Origin: Limnohabitans sp. Bal53 | Lineage (GTDB): Bacteria; Pseudomonadota; Gammaproteobacteria; Burkholderiales; Burkholderiaceae_C | Length of the DNA: 64,000 nt | Direction: 5' to 3' | Assembly: GCF_003063355.1 (NCBI RefSeq) | Contig: NZ_NESH01000004.1 | Coordinates: forward strand, 124,001 to 188,000 | In this document: positions 55,272 through 64,000 of the stretch, in pieces | How the letters are laid out: each line of letters opens with the position of its first letter | Position numbering within the stretch: position 1 is the stretch's first letter | Position numbers and translations under genes: made by a program | Notes under the pieces: generated by a model | What the model saw: only the letters and a program-made list of their open reading frames with translations | What the model was told of the DNA's origin: nothing | Databases searched by the model: none

Positions 55272-55802
55272 ATGTCCCTGAACAAAGTCACCCCCGGCAG
55301 CAAAGTGCCCGACGCATTCAATGTGATCATCGAAATCCCGATGAACTCCGACCCTGTGAAGTACGAAGTGGACAAAGAGTCCGGCGCTTTGTTTGTGGAC
55401 CGTTTCATGGGCACTGCCATGCACTACCCCACCAACTACGGCTATGTGCCTCAGACCATTGCCGGTGACGGTGACCCGGTCGACGTGTTGGTGATGACCC
55501 CCTTCCCGCTGCCCCCGGGCGTGGTGGTGTCTTGCCGCGCCATTGGCATTTTGTTGATGGAAGACGAAGGCGGCATGGACGGCAAGATTTTGGCCGTGCC
55601 CACCGAAAAAATCCTGCCCGTCTACGCCAACATCAAGGCCTTGTCCGATGTGCACGAGTTGCAACTCAAACAAATCGCCCACTTCTTTGAGCACTACAAA
55701 GACCTGGAAAAAGGCAAATGGGTCAAGGTCAAGGGCTGGGAAGGTGTGGAGTCCGCCGCCAAGGAACTGATGGACGGCATTGCCAACTACAACAAGGCCT
55801 GA
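55272..55802 (+). CDS. ppa: Inorganic pyrophosphatase
   Basis: This family I soluble pyrophosphatase has 176 residues. The substrate and metal sites are clear: FNVIIEIPMNSDPVKYEVDK, MHYPTNYGYVPQT, the signature DGDPVDVLV with its Asp triad, and EHYKDLEKGKWVKVKGW near the C-terminus. It removes pyrophosphate from biosynthetic reactions. ATG 55272 matches family starts, although AACTTTC rather than a good purine run lies upstream. Two hairpins follow the stop. Confidence 0.94.
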   Translation: MSLNKVTPGSKVPDAFNVIIEIPMNSDPVKYEVDKESGALFVDRFMGTAMHYPTNYGYVPQTIAGDGDPVDVLVMTPFPLPPGVVVSCRAIGILLMEDEGGMDGKILAVPTEKILPVYANIKALSDVHELQLKQIAHFFEHYKDLEKGKWVKVKGWEGVESAAKELMDGIANYNKA

Positions 55803-55815
55803 TCGGCCTGAGCCA

Positions 55816-55884
55816 GTGGCTTCTGTCGGAAGCCACCGAATCCGCTGAACGCCTGCCCGGTTTGCGCCGCGCAGGCGTTTTTCT
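55816..55884 (+). terminator. Two consecutive hairpins after ppa, second a Rho-independent terminator
   Basis: First stem GTGGCTTC (55816-55823) / GAAGCCAC (55829-55836). Second stem AACGCCTGC (55848-55856) / GCAGGCGTT (55871-55879) ends in a T-run. Confidence 0.8.
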
Positions 55885-55891
55885 TGGGCCG

Positions 55892-57079
55892 TTACTGTGG
55901 CTTCTTCAAAGGCGAGTGCTGTTGCAGCGCCTCCATGTAGTTGTCAATGCCCGATTTTTCCCGCTCCAAATACCGCGCCACCGCTTCTGAAAACGCCGGA
56001 TGCGCCAGCCAGTGGGCGCTGTGTGTGGGCGTGGGCAGCAGGGCGCGGGCCATTTTGTGCTCGCCCTGCGCGCCGCCCTCAAAACGCTTCACTCCGTTGG
56101 CGATGCACCATTCAATGGGCTGGTAATAACAGGCCTCAAAGTGCAGGCAGTCCACCCGAGCCAGGGCTCCCCAATAACGCCCATAAGCCACTTCGGGCTG
56201 GTCAGCGGCGTTCAGGTGCAGGCCGATCAGGCTGATGCCGATGGGTTGCCCCTCGTGCTCGGCCACAAAGAGCAGCCAATTGGCGCCCATGTCACGGCGC
56301 ATGGCCTCGAAAAATTCGGGCTTCAAATAAGGCGCGTTGCCGTGCTCCCAATAGGTTTGCTGGTAGCAGCGCACAAGCAGCGCCCAATCGTCGTCGGTCA
56401 TGTCGGGGCCGCGCACGGCACGAAAGCTGACGCCAGCTTCAGCCACTTTGCGGCGCTCTTGCCGGATTTTTTTGCGCTTTTCCTGGTTCAGGCTGCTCAA
56501 AAAGTCATCAAAGTCGCGCCAGCCTTGGTTTTGCCAATGGAATTGCACCTGGCTGCGTTGCAGCAATCCTGCCGCATCGCACGCGTGCATGTCTTGCTGA
56601 CTGCCAAACAGGATGTGCAGCGAGGGAATGTTGTTGGTTTGGCACAGGTCCACCAAAGCGGCCAGCAGGGCTTGGCGGGCGTCATCGGATTCGGCCAGCA
56701 AACGGCTGCCGGGCACGGGCGTGAAAGGCGATGCCACCAAGGCTTTGGGGTAATAGTTCAGGCCGTGGCGCTCGTAGGCGTCGGCCCAGGCGTGGTCAAA
56801 CACGTACTCGCCACGTGAATGGGTTTTGAGGTAGAGCGGGCAGGCGGCGGCCAGTGTGGGGCCGTTGGGGGCCTCGCGCCACAAACTGATCACTTGCAGC
56901 GTCCAGCCCGTCTCGGGCACGGCCGAGCCGCTGTCGAGCATGGCCGACAAATAGGCATGCCGCATGAAGGGCGATGGCGCCTCCTGCTGGGCGAGCAAGC
57001 TGTCCCAAGCCTTGGGCATGATGCCGCTCAGGTCATCCTCTACCCGGGTGACATAATTCAAGCTCAAATTTTCCAGCAC
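55892..57079 (-). CDS. FemAB/GNAT-like acyltransferase family protein (PF04339 type)
   Basis: This protein has about 395 residues and two GNAT-like halves. LNQEKRKKIRQERRKVAEAG and the C-terminal HFEACYYQPIEWCIANGVKRFEGGAQGEHK are hallmarks of the peptidoglycan-like family PF04339, found widely in proteobacteria without a proven reaction. The best start is GTG 57079 with GGAGAG upstream; the frame stays open to 57169 but that part lies within the nadE leader and coding region. Divergent from nadE, whose ATG is only five bases away. Confidence 0.85.
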   Translation of the reverse strand: MLENLSLNYVTRVEDDLSGIMPKAWDSLLAQQEAPSPFMRHAYLSAMLDSGSAVPETGWTLQVISLWREAPNGPTLAAACPLYLKTHSRGEYVFDHAWADAYERHGLNYYPKALVASPFTPVPGSRLLAESDDARQALLAALVDLCQTNNIPSLHILFGSQQDMHACDAAGLLQRSQVQFHWQNQGWRDFDDFLSSLNQEKRKKIRQERRKVAEAGVSFRAVRGPDMTDDDWALLVRCYQQTYWEHGNAPYLKPEFFEAMRRDMGANWLLFVAEHEGQPIGISLIGLHLNAADQPEVAYGRYWGALARVDCLHFEACYYQPIEWCIANGVKRFEGGAQGEHKMARALLPTPTHSAHWLAHPAFSEAVARYLEREKSGIDNYMEALQQHSPLKKPQ

Positions 57080-57083
57080 CTGT

Positions 57084-58757
57084 ATGACTCTCCAAATTCG
57101 TGTGGCCCAGCTCAACTTTGTCGTCGGTGACATGCCGGGCAATGCCCGCAAAATCATCGACGCCGCCACCTTGGCTTATGCGCAAGGGGCCAGGCTGTTG
57201 ATCACGCCCGAATTGTCGATTTGCGGCTATGCAGCCGAAGACCTGCTGCTGCGCCCAGCCTTCATTGACGCCTGTGATGATGCCCTGAAAACGGTGGCCC
57301 GCGAACTGGCTGGGTTAAAGGGCCTGCATGTGGTGGTGGGCCACCCCGAAGGCGGCGGCGTGCGCACCCGCAGCGTGGCCGTGACGCGCCGCCACAACCG
57401 CGCCAGTGTGTTGTGTGAGGGAAAGGTGGTGTGTGCTTACGACAAGCGCGAGCTGCCCAACTACCAGGTGTTTGACGAGCGCCGCTACTTCACACCCGGC
57501 AACGGGGTGGGGGTGTTCGAGGTTGAGGGTGTTCGGGTGGGTTTGCTCATTTGCGAAGACGCCTGGTTTGACGAGCCGGCCCGCTTGGCGCGTGATGCGG
57601 GGGCGCAGGTGCTGGCCGTGCTCAATGCCTCACCTTTTCATGCAGGCAAAGGTCCGGAGCGCGAGCAGCGCATGCGCGAGCGCGTGGCCGACAGTGGCTT
57701 GCCCTTGGTTTACGCGCACCTGGTCGGCGGCCAGGATGAGGTGATTTTTGAGGGGCGCTCGTTTGCGCTCAACGCCCAAGGCGAAACCGTGGCGCGGGCC
57801 GAGGGCTTTCGCGAGGCTGACTTGTCGGTACAGGCATCGGTTGGCCAGCAGGGTGTGGACCTGAGTGCTGCACCCGATGCCTTGGTGCCCATGGCCAGCG
57901 CGGACGCGGAGTTGTGGGACGCGCTGGTGTTGGGCGTGCGCGACTACCTGGGCAAAAACGGTTTCAAGGGCGCGATTTTGGGTCTGTCGGGCGGCATCGA
58001 TTCGGCGCTGGTCTTGGCGATTGCGGTGGACGCCATCGGCGCCGACAAGATCCATGCGGTCATGATGCCTTCCCCCTATACGGCCGACATCAGCTGGATC
58101 GATTCTCGTGACATGGTCAAACGCCTGAATGTGCGCTATGACGAAATCTCGATCGCGCCACTGTTTGACGGGTTCAAGCTGGCGCTGTCGGCCCAGTTTG
58201 AGGGTTTGAAAGAAGACACGACCGAGGAAAACATCCAGGCCCGCATTCGCGGCACGCTGCTCATGGCCTTGTCCAACAAGACCGGTGCGATTGTGTTGAC
58301 CACCGGCAACAAGAGCGAAATGGCCACCGGTTACTGCACGCTGTATGGCGACATGGCGGGCGGTTTTGCGGTCATCAAGGACGTGGTCAAAACCCGCGTA
58401 TTTGACTTGGCCCGCTGGCGCAACCTTCATGATCCGTATGGCACGGGCAGCCAGCCGATCCCTGAGCGCATCATCACCCGCCCGCCCAGCGCTGAGCTGC
58501 GCCCCGATCAAAAAGACCAGGACAGCCTGCCGGCCTATGAGGTGCTGGACGCGATCATCCAGCGCTACATGGAAAACGACGAGGGCGTGGAAGCGCTGAT
58601 TGCCGACGGCTTTGAGCGCGACGATGTGGAAAAAGTCACACGCCTGATCAAGCTCAACGAGTACAAACGCCGCCAGTCGCCCGTGGGCATTCGTGTGACG
58701 CACCGCAGTTTTGGCAAGGATTGGCGTTATCCTATGACCAACAAATTTCGCGCCTGA
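57084..58757 (+). CDS. nadE: Glutamine-dependent NAD+ synthase
   Basis: This 557-residue enzyme makes NAD+ from nicotinate adenine dinucleotide, ATP and glutamine. The N-terminal nitrilase-type glutaminase (about 1-260) shows LLITPELSICGYAAEDLL (Glu), KRELPNYQVFDE (Lys) and LLICEDAWF (Cys). The C-terminal synthetase has the P-loop LGLSGGIDSALV (about 299-310), TTGNKSEMATGY and RPPSAELRPDQKDQDSLP. Both halves appear intact. ATG 57084 overlaps the divergent neighbour's leader. glnB follows 36 bp later, a common pairing in this order. Confidence 0.95.
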   Translation: MTLQIRVAQLNFVVGDMPGNARKIIDAATLAYAQGARLLITPELSICGYAAEDLLLRPAFIDACDDALKTVARELAGLKGLHVVVGHPEGGGVRTRSVAVTRRHNRASVLCEGKVVCAYDKRELPNYQVFDERRYFTPGNGVGVFEVEGVRVGLLICEDAWFDEPARLARDAGAQVLAVLNASPFHAGKGPEREQRMRERVADSGLPLVYAHLVGGQDEVIFEGRSFALNAQGETVARAEGFREADLSVQASVGQQGVDLSAAPDALVPMASADAELWDALVLGVRDYLGKNGFKGAILGLSGGIDSALVLAIAVDAIGADKIHAVMMPSPYTADISWIDSRDMVKRLNVRYDEISIAPLFDGFKLALSAQFEGLKEDTTEENIQARIRGTLLMALSNKTGAIVLTTGNKSEMATGYCTLYGDMAGGFAVIKDVVKTRVFDLARWRNLHDPYGTGSQPIPERIITRPPSAELRPDQKDQDSLPAYEVLDAIIQRYMENDEGVEALIADGFERDDVEKVTRLIKLNEYKRRQSPVGIRVTHRSFGKDWRYPMTNKFRA

Positions 58758-59132
<375 letters not shown>

Positions 59133-59175
59133 TCCGGCACGGGCCTTGGAAGTCAGGTCCGTCCTATATTCCCAA

Positions 59176-59790
59176 TCAAAGCAGTTCGATTTTGGCGGGG
59201 GGTGAAAAGCCCGCTGCTTCCACCAGCTCTTGCAGCAAGACCTCGGGCGCGGTCCCGACAGTCACCAAGCTGGTTTGCCAATCGGCCATGAAGCCTTTTT
59301 TGACGACCTGGCCAATGAAGCTCATCAGGCCGTCGTAGTAACCGTTGCTGTTGAGGATGCCCACGGGTTTGTCGTGGTAGCCCAGCTGACGCCAGGTCCA
59401 GACTTCAAACAATTCTTCGAAGGTGCCGATGCCGCCGGGCAAGGCCAAAAACGCGTCGGCTTTCTCGGCCATCAGGCGTTTGCGCTCGTGCATGGTGTCC
59501 ACCACATGCAGCTCGGTGCAGCCGTGGTGTGCCCATTCCTTTTCGACCAATGCCGTAGGGATGATGCCCACCACGGTGCCGCCTGCGGCCAGCGTGGCTT
59601 CGGCCACCAAGCCCATCAGGCCGTTGCGCCCACCGCCATAGACCAATTGACCGCCATGCACACCGATCCAAGTGCCCACTTCGACGGCAATTTGGGCAAA
59701 TTCAGGGGAGTGACCGGGTTTGGAGCCGCAATAGACGCAGAGGGAAAAAGCAGGTGCAGGCTTGCTGCTGGCATTGTTTGAGGTTGTCAT
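59176..59790 (-). CDS. LOG-family protein (TIGR00730 type)
   Basis: This protein has about 204 residues. The motifs LVYGGGRNGLMG, KRLMAEKADAFLALPGGIGT and FEELFEVWTWRQLG define the Lonely-Guy family; PGGIGTxxE binds the phosphate. Such proteins act as phosphoribohydrolases, releasing a base from nucleoside monophosphates. The start is probably ATG 59790 (MTTSNNASS), with ATG 59802 also in frame. The RDD-family membrane protein gene lies 19 bp upstream on the same strand, so the two may be co-transcribed. Confidence 0.87.
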   Translation of the reverse strand: MTTSNNASSKPAPAFSLCVYCGSKPGHSPEFAQIAVEVGTWIGVHGGQLVYGGGRNGLMGLVAEATLAAGGTVVGIIPTALVEKEWAHHGCTELHVVDTMHERKRLMAEKADAFLALPGGIGTFEELFEVWTWRQLGYHDKPVGILNSNGYYDGLMSFIGQVVKKGFMADWQTSLVTVGTAPEVLLQELVEAAGFSPPAKIELL

Positions 59791-59808
59791 GGGGGCAAAC
59801 AAAGGGTT

Positions 59809-60342
59809 TCAGCGGTAGTTGATGAGGCGGGTGCCCGCCCAGACGTCATGCCAGAATTGTTTTTGGGACTGAAAACGGCTGAGTAAGGCCCAGACGATGA
59901 TCCAGACCATCAGCAGCAATCCGACTTGGCCCGGTTGCAGGCCGAAGGGCAAGGTCAGCAAAAGGGGGGGCAAAAACCACACCCAGCTCAGCACATAACG
60001 CCACAAGGCGCGGCGCTGGCTCAGGGGCTGCCCCGAGGCTGAGACCACCCGGATGTGCCAGGTTTTCATGGCCAGGGTTTGGCCTCGGTGCCAGAACCAA
60101 GTGAAGTAAATGCCCAGAATCAAGAACAAGAAAGCTTGCAAGCCAGGTCGGTTGTCCAGGGCATGGCGTGTCTGACTCAGGCTGCTGAACAGATAGCCCG
60201 CAATGAACACAACACCGAAGAGCAACATGCCTTCGTACAGCCAGCAGGCCATCCGGCGTTTGAGCGATGGGGCGACCAGTGCGTCGGTTGCGGTGGGCAC
60301 GGGGGCGGGGGGCGTAGGTGAGGCGGGCACGCGCTGGGTCAT
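59809..60342 (-). CDS. RDD-family membrane protein
   Basis: This 177-residue membrane protein starts with a Pro/Ala-rich cytoplasmic tail. The RDD domain begins near residue 28 (LKRRMACWLYEGMLLFGVVF), with further helices around 71-85 (FLFLILGIYFTWFW), 113-133 and 143-155. The domain's conserved positions are seen as R-R and K-T-W-H-I-R-V. The function of the family is poorly known; some members exchange ions. The gene lies between the LOG gene and the DUF3106 gene on the same strand. Confidence 0.85.
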   Translation of the reverse strand: MTQRVPASPTPPAPVPTATDALVAPSLKRRMACWLYEGMLLFGVVFIAGYLFSSLSQTRHALDNRPGLQAFLFLILGIYFTWFWHRGQTLAMKTWHIRVVSASGQPLSQRRALWRYVLSWVWFLPPLLLTLPFGLQPGQVGLLLMVWIIVWALLSRFQSQKQFWHDVWAGTRLINYR

Positions 60343-60487
60343 GTGAGCAATGGGATTTTGAAAAGAGTGGGCGTTGGGCTTGAGCGTCTCAATCGTCCAG
60401 TTTTGTACTTTTCAGCCAAGGTGGCGAGCGCTCAGTTCTAGGGCGCGATTGTGGCGCAAATGCGCACCTGATCCAGGCCCATCCAAC

Positions 60488-61306
60488 TCAAGAGGGTTGT
60501 GGCAACAAGGTTTTGGGGTGGATCGGCTTGGATGGCGCTACACGCTGCACCGCCCGAGTGGCGTTGACGGGCAGCAGAGGCGGGCTGACCAAGCGGGCGC
60601 TGGGCGGCGCAAAGCTGCGGGCACCACTTTTGACGGGGGGCTTGGGACCCGAGGACAGCTTGCGCTTTTCTTGCTCGGTCAGAGCCTGATAGGCCTCCCA
60701 CTGCGCGCGCTTGTCTTGCGCAGAAATGGCTTGTGTGGTGTTGAAGTGAAAGCGTGCTTGGCTGCGCTGCCGAGGACTGAGGGCAGCCCATTCCCGCATG
60801 CGGCTGTGCAGGGTCAGTTGCTCTTCGTCGCTGATTTGTGAAAAGTTTTTGGACAGGGCCAGCCATTTTTGCCGTTGCTGAGCCGACAGTTCATGCCACT
60901 CCTCTGCCAAAGGAGCCAGTGCCAACTTTTGACGTCTGCTCAAGGATTGCCAAGCGGCCGATGCGGGTGTTGGGTTGGCTGGGGGCGAAGTCCCTGAGGC
61001 CGTGGGGGCTTGCAAGCTGCTCTCCATCACCGCAACGACGGGCGTGTGTGGGTTTGCGCCGCTGGCCGCTGCGGCGTTGGCGGGAACTGAAGCAGTGGCA
61101 GGGCCTGCTGGTGCTGTCGCTGGGTCCGTGTTCAGCGCTGGATCGGCAGTGGGCTGTGCTGCCAAAGCCAAGCCCATGCACAGCGACAAAGCCGCCAGTG
61201 CCCTCTTGCGCCATGAGTGGGCAAAGGGCGGCTTCGGCAGCCATGCCCCCGGGTTGAGGTCGGCAGTTACAGGGCGCTGATCGGGCTGGAGATGCTTGTC
61301 AATCAT
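60488..61306 (-). CDS. DUF3106-containing protein
   Basis: This exported or membrane-anchored protein has about 272 residues. A hydrophobic segment (ALAALSLCMGLALAAQ, about 35-50) is followed by a low-complexity Ala/Pro/Thr region, then a repeated W..L...QR..L motif (AWQSLSRRQKLALAPL, EEWHELSAQQRQKWLAL, MREWAALSPRQRSQARFHF) that marks DUF3106, then a Pro-rich tail. Its role is unknown; it is regularly encoded with the ECF sigma factor and DUF3619. ATG 61306 overlaps the DUF3619 gene end. Confidence 0.82.
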   Translation of the reverse strand: MIDKHLQPDQRPVTADLNPGAWLPKPPFAHSWRKRALAALSLCMGLALAAQPTADPALNTDPATAPAGPATASVPANAAAASGANPHTPVVAVMESSLQAPTASGTSPPANPTPASAAWQSLSRRQKLALAPLAEEWHELSAQQRQKWLALSKNFSQISDEEQLTLHSRMREWAALSPRQRSQARFHFNTTQAISAQDKRAQWEAYQALTEQEKRKLSSGPKPPVKSGARSFAPPSARLVSPPLLPVNATRAVQRVAPSKPIHPKTLLPQPS

Positions 61307-61739
61307 GCCGTGCGTCTTGCTGGAGTTTGATGAATTGCACGAAACCCGGATCGGTATAGGCGCGCGGTGGCAGCTCGTCAAGCAGCAGGGCCGAGTCGAG
61401 CGAGGCGATGTCGGACTCGGCCATTTCGTCTTGCACGGTCTGGAGAAACATCAGGCCCGACACCAGCGCCAACAAAGGCAGGGCAGAGGCCAGGATGCGC
61501 CAAAGGTTAAGGCCTTCGTCGGGTGGCCCGCTGAGCGAGCCGTTGGCTTGTACGGCCAGGCTGTGGCGCATCAGATGTTGTGGCATGGGGCGGCACTTCA
61601 AGGCCATTTGGCGAGCCACGCGCAAGCGCTCGCCAATGTCATGCCCCAAATCCTGCGAGCCTACGTTCAGTTGCGCAGCCAAGTTCCGACCCCAAAGGTC
61701 CATGTCGGTGGTAGGGGATATGTTTGGGGAATTTTTCAT
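61299..61739 (-). CDS. DUF3619-containing membrane protein, likely partner of the ECF sigma factor
   Basis: This 146-residue protein has a cytoplasmic N-terminal part (about 1-78, AAQLNVGSQDLGHDIGERLRVAR) and a single membrane helix (LWRILASALPLLALVSGLMF), then a short periplasmic tail. The order ECF sigma then DUF3619, with an ATGA overlap at 61736-61739, strongly suggests it is an anti-sigma or regulatory partner, but this has not been shown by anything in the sequence. Confidence 0.85.
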   Translation of the reverse strand: MKNSPNISPTTDMDLWGRNLAAQLNVGSQDLGHDIGERLRVARQMALKCRPMPQHLMRHSLAVQANGSLSGPPDEGLNLWRILASALPLLALVSGLMFLQTVQDEMAESDIASLDSALLLDELPPRAYTDPGFVQFIKLQQDARHD

Positions 61740-62302
61740 GGTTTCATGCCTTGGTGGGCCAAGGTTTTACTCAAGGAGTGGATGGCGCGGGAGCAATGGG
61801 TTTTGACGCTGCCTTCAGAGCAGCCCATCACGGCGGCTGTTTCAGCCACGTCCAACTCTTCCCAATAACGCAGGAGGAAGGCTTCTCGTTGACGTGCGGG
61901 CAGGCTCATGATGGCTTTTTCAATGTGTTCCAAGGTTTGCACACGACCGAGCCATTGTTCGGCGCTTTGGCTGGCGGGGCCATCGGCATCCCCTGTGGTG
62001 ACTTCGAGCAGGTCAAAATCGCCCAGGTCATCGCGGTGGTCAAAATCATTCAGGTTGGAAAAAAGGGCGTTACGCGTCTTTCGGCGGCGAAACCAGTCGA
62101 GCACCGTGTTGGACAAAATCCGCTGAAACAGCAAAGGCAGCTCGTGCGCCGGTTTGTCGGCGTAGTGGCTGCACAGCTTGATCATGCTGTCTTGCACGAT
62201 GTCCAGTGCCCCTTCCTCGTCGCCCACATGGTAGTAAGCCCGCTTGAAGGCTTTTTTCTCCACGCTTTTGAGGAAATCAGAAATGTCGGTGTCTGAGGCC
62301 AA
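61736..62302 (-). CDS. ECF-type RNA polymerase sigma factor (RpoE-like)
   Basis: This sigma-70 family factor has 188 residues. Region 2 (YYHVGDEEGALDIVQDSMIKL) and region 4 (SLPARQREAFLLRYWEELDVAETAAVMGCSEGSVKTHCSRA, helix-turn-helix) are complete, with no region 1 or 3, as in the ECF class. It heads the operon with DUF3619 and DUF3106 and is divergent from ilvB. The signal it responds to is unknown. Confidence 0.88.
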   Translation of the reverse strand: MASDTDISDFLKSVEKKAFKRAYYHVGDEEGALDIVQDSMIKLCSHYADKPAHELPLLFQRILSNTVLDWFRRRKTRNALFSNLNDFDHRDDLGDFDLLEVTTGDADGPASQSAEQWLGRVQTLEHIEKAIMSLPARQREAFLLRYWEELDVAETAAVMGCSEGSVKTHCSRAIHSLSKTLAHQGMKP

Positions 62303-62603
62303 GGTGCTTGCAGCGGCGGGCTGTGTCCTGTGATTGCGAGAGTGGGGTACCGGGCAAAACGGGCGGCTGTTGCACGGGCCATGATGTCACTGGGCCGCTC
62401 TTGGGGCATTGATTTTCAATGGCCCCACCGCAACGGTGCAATAATAGCGGGTTGCAATTGAAAAAAAGCAAACGGATCACCGTCCGGCACTTTTACAGTT
62501 TGGTGCCCATGTCTGTGGTCTCAAGTCCCAAAGCCACTTCACAAGAGTCGCGCCCAGGGGCACCCAAGGTTTTTCGTTAGAGAAATTCACAAAGGTTGAA
62601 TAT
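62303..62603. promoter_or_regulatory. Divergent region with ilvB leader and a short upstream frame
   Basis: Between the sigma factor and ilvB. An extended -10-like TGCAATAAT lies at 62437-62445. ATG 62509 to TAG 62578-62580 gives a 23-codon frame beginning MSVVSSPK. GGTGCCC (62502-62508) and GGGCACC (62558-62564) could pair around the start of that frame. It is not rich in branched-chain codons, so classic attenuation is doubtful. Confidence 0.35.
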
Positions 62604-64000
62604 ATGGAAATCAATAAAGCCGAAATGGCATCCGCTGCGTCTGTCGCTTCATCAGGTCAAGAGTTGCGCGGAGCCGAAATTCTGGTCAAAGCGCTGCAAG
62701 CCGAAAACGTCGAATTTGTCTGGGGCTACCCCGGTGGGGCTGTGCTCCACATCTACGACGCTTTCTACAAACAGGAAACCATCCAGCACGTGTTGGTGCG
62801 ACACGAGCAAGCCGCAGTGCACGCTGCCGATGGCTATGCCCGCGCCACTGGCGAAGTCGGTGTGGCTTTGGTGACCTCTGGCCCCGGCCTGACCAACGCC
62901 GTGACCGGCATCGCGACGGCCTACATGGACAGCATCCCGATGGTCATCATCAGCGGGCAAGTGCCCACTGCGGCCATTGGCCTTGATGCGTTTCAGGAGT
63001 GCGACACCGTGGGCATCACCCGCCCCATCGTCAAGCACAACTTCCTGGTCAAAGATGCCAAGGACATGGCCGAGGTCATGAAAAAGGCCTTCCACATTGC
63101 CCGCACTGGCCGCCCTGGCCCTGTGGTGGTGGATGTGCCCAAGGACGTGTCTTTCAACAAAACCCTCTACACCGGCTATCCCGACAAAGTCGAGATGCGT
63201 TCGTACAACCCGGTGCGCAAAGGCCACGGTGGTCAGATTCGCAAAGCCATGCAGTTGTTGATGTCGGCCAAACGCCCCTACATCTACACGGGTGGTGGTG
63301 TGCTGCTGAGCAATGCCAGCCCAGAGTTGCGCGCTTTGGTGGACATGCTGAACTTCCCGGTCACCAACACTTTGATGGGCTTGGGCGCGTTCCCGGCCAC
63401 AGACCGGCGTTTCCTTGGCATGCTGGGCATGCACGGCACGCTGGAAGCCAACAACGCCATGCAAAACTGCGACGTCTTGCTGGCCGTGGGGGCCCGTTTT
63501 GATGACCGCGTGATTGGCAACCCCAAGCATTTCGCGCAAAACGAACGCAAGATCATCCACATCGACATTGACCCCTCCAGCATCTCCAAGCGCGTCAAGG
63601 TCGACGTGCCGATCGTGGGCGATGTGAAAGACGTTTTGACAGAGCTGATGGGCATGATCCGCGAGTCCGGTCTCAAGCCTGATAGCCAGGCGCTTGCCCA
63701 ATGGTGGGAGACCGTTGAAGGTTGGCGCAGCCGCGAGTGCATGAAGTACGACAGCCAAAACAGCTTGGTCATCAAGCCACAGAAAGTCATCGAGACCCTG
63801 TGGGACATGACCAAAGACGCCGACGCGTACATCACCTCCGATGTGGGTCAGCATCAGATGTGGGCTGCCCAGTACTACAAGTTCAACGAGCCACGCCGCT
63901 GGATCAACTCGGGCGGTTTGGGCACCATGGGTGTGGGTATTCCTTATGCCATGGGCATCAAATTGGCCAAGCCAGACAGCGAAGTGTTTTGTGTGACGGG
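62604..64000 (+). CDS. ilvB: Acetolactate synthase large (catalytic) subunit, cut by the window edge
   Basis: This thiamine-diphosphate enzyme makes 2-acetolactate or 2-acetohydroxybutyrate, the first common step to valine, leucine and isoleucine. About 465 of the expected 580-590 residues are present: GAEILVKALQAENVEFVWGYPG, RHEQAAVHAADGYARATG with the catalytic Glu, and the FAD/central domain GVLLSNASPELRALVDML. The frame runs off the right edge within the third domain at VFCVTG. AAAGG lies before ATG 62604. ilvH/ilvN and ilvC would be expected next. Confidence 0.93.
   Translation, partial: MEINKAEMASAASVASSGQELRGAEILVKALQAENVEFVWGYPGGAVLHIYDAFYKQETIQHVLVRHEQAAVHAADGYARATGEVGVALVTSGPGLTNAVTGIATAYMDSIPMVIISGQVPTAAIGLDAFQECDTVGITRPIVKHNFLVKDAKDMAEVMKKAFHIARTGRPGPVVVDVPKDVSFNKTLYTGYPDKVEMRSYNPVRKGHGGQIRKAMQLLMSAKRPYIYTGGGVLLSNASPELRALVDMLNFPVTNTLMGLGAFPATDRRFLGMLGMHGTLEANNAMQNCDVLLAVGARFDDRVIGNPKHFAQNERKIIHIDIDPSSISKRVKVDVPIVGDVKDVLTELMGMIRESGLKPDSQALAQWWETVEGWRSRECMKYDSQNSLVIKPQKVIETLWDMTKDADAYITSDVGQHQMWAAQYYKFNEPRRWINSGGLGTMGVGIPYAMGIKLAKPDSEVFCVT

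Overview
The window is high-GC bacterial chromosome, most probably from a betaproteobacterium of the order Burkholderiales (Comamonadaceae-like). The evidence is conserved local gene order (SRP RNA - dnaX - ybaB - recR; mltD - gloB - yafS-like - rnhA; nadE - glnB; ECF sigma - DUF3619 - DUF3106 - RDD beside ilvB), a Bug-family solute-binding protein, and the codon and base usage. The species cannot be fixed from the sequence alone. A markedly AT-richer block at about 21.45-37.6 kb interrupts this backbone.

Left backbone (1-21.4 kb): the 3' end of a cut-off gene; a GntR-type regulator preceded by a 68-bp near-palindrome; a Rieske oxygenase with a stand-alone 2Fe-2S ferredoxin; argA; a long hrpA RNA helicase carrying in-frame copies of a palindromic dispersed repeat; a PPOX-fold protein, an SDR, a Nudix hydrolase, an Hpt protein, ettA, a DEDDh exonuclease, a Bug-family binding protein, rhlE, an alpha/beta hydrolase divergent from an acyl-CoA synthetase, and an alpha/beta-hydrolase-fold protein that appears to lack its catalytic residues.

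Integrated element (21,449-37,619): a 21-bp direct repeat bounds about 16.2 kb. The right copy is the 3' end of the SRP RNA gene (ffs, minus strand), so the element is integrated in ffs, with a tyrosine integrase directly inside that end. From left to right it carries a small XRE regulator, a lipoprotein of unknown role, a Prim-Pol/PriCT/VapE-type primase-helicase, and a probable replication origin made of two oppositely oriented sets of three 8-bp-phased iterons around an AT-rich core. A long same-strand cargo run follows: GIY-YIG protein, MmeI/YeeA-like adenine methyltransferase, DExH helicase, second GIY-YIG protein, three unknown proteins, a small three-helix membrane protein, a ThsB-like TIR protein and a macro-domain protein. 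The last three look like a Thoeris type II-like module whose membrane and macro parts are on separate genes. I saw no phage structural genes. The layout suggests a satellite-like integrative element with anti-phage cargo.

Right backbone (37.6-64 kb): ffs, dnaX with an A9 slippage site that would give the short gamma form, ybaB, recR, a solute-binding protein, the mltD-gloB-yafS-rnhA cluster, an RND efflux pair, the molybdenum cofactor genes moaA-mobA-moeA, an aldehyde dehydrogenase, ppa, a FemAB-like protein divergent from nadE-glnB, a LOG-family protein, an ECF sigma/DUF3619/DUF3106 operon, an RDD membrane protein, and the start of acetolactate synthase (ilvB/ilvI), which runs off the window.
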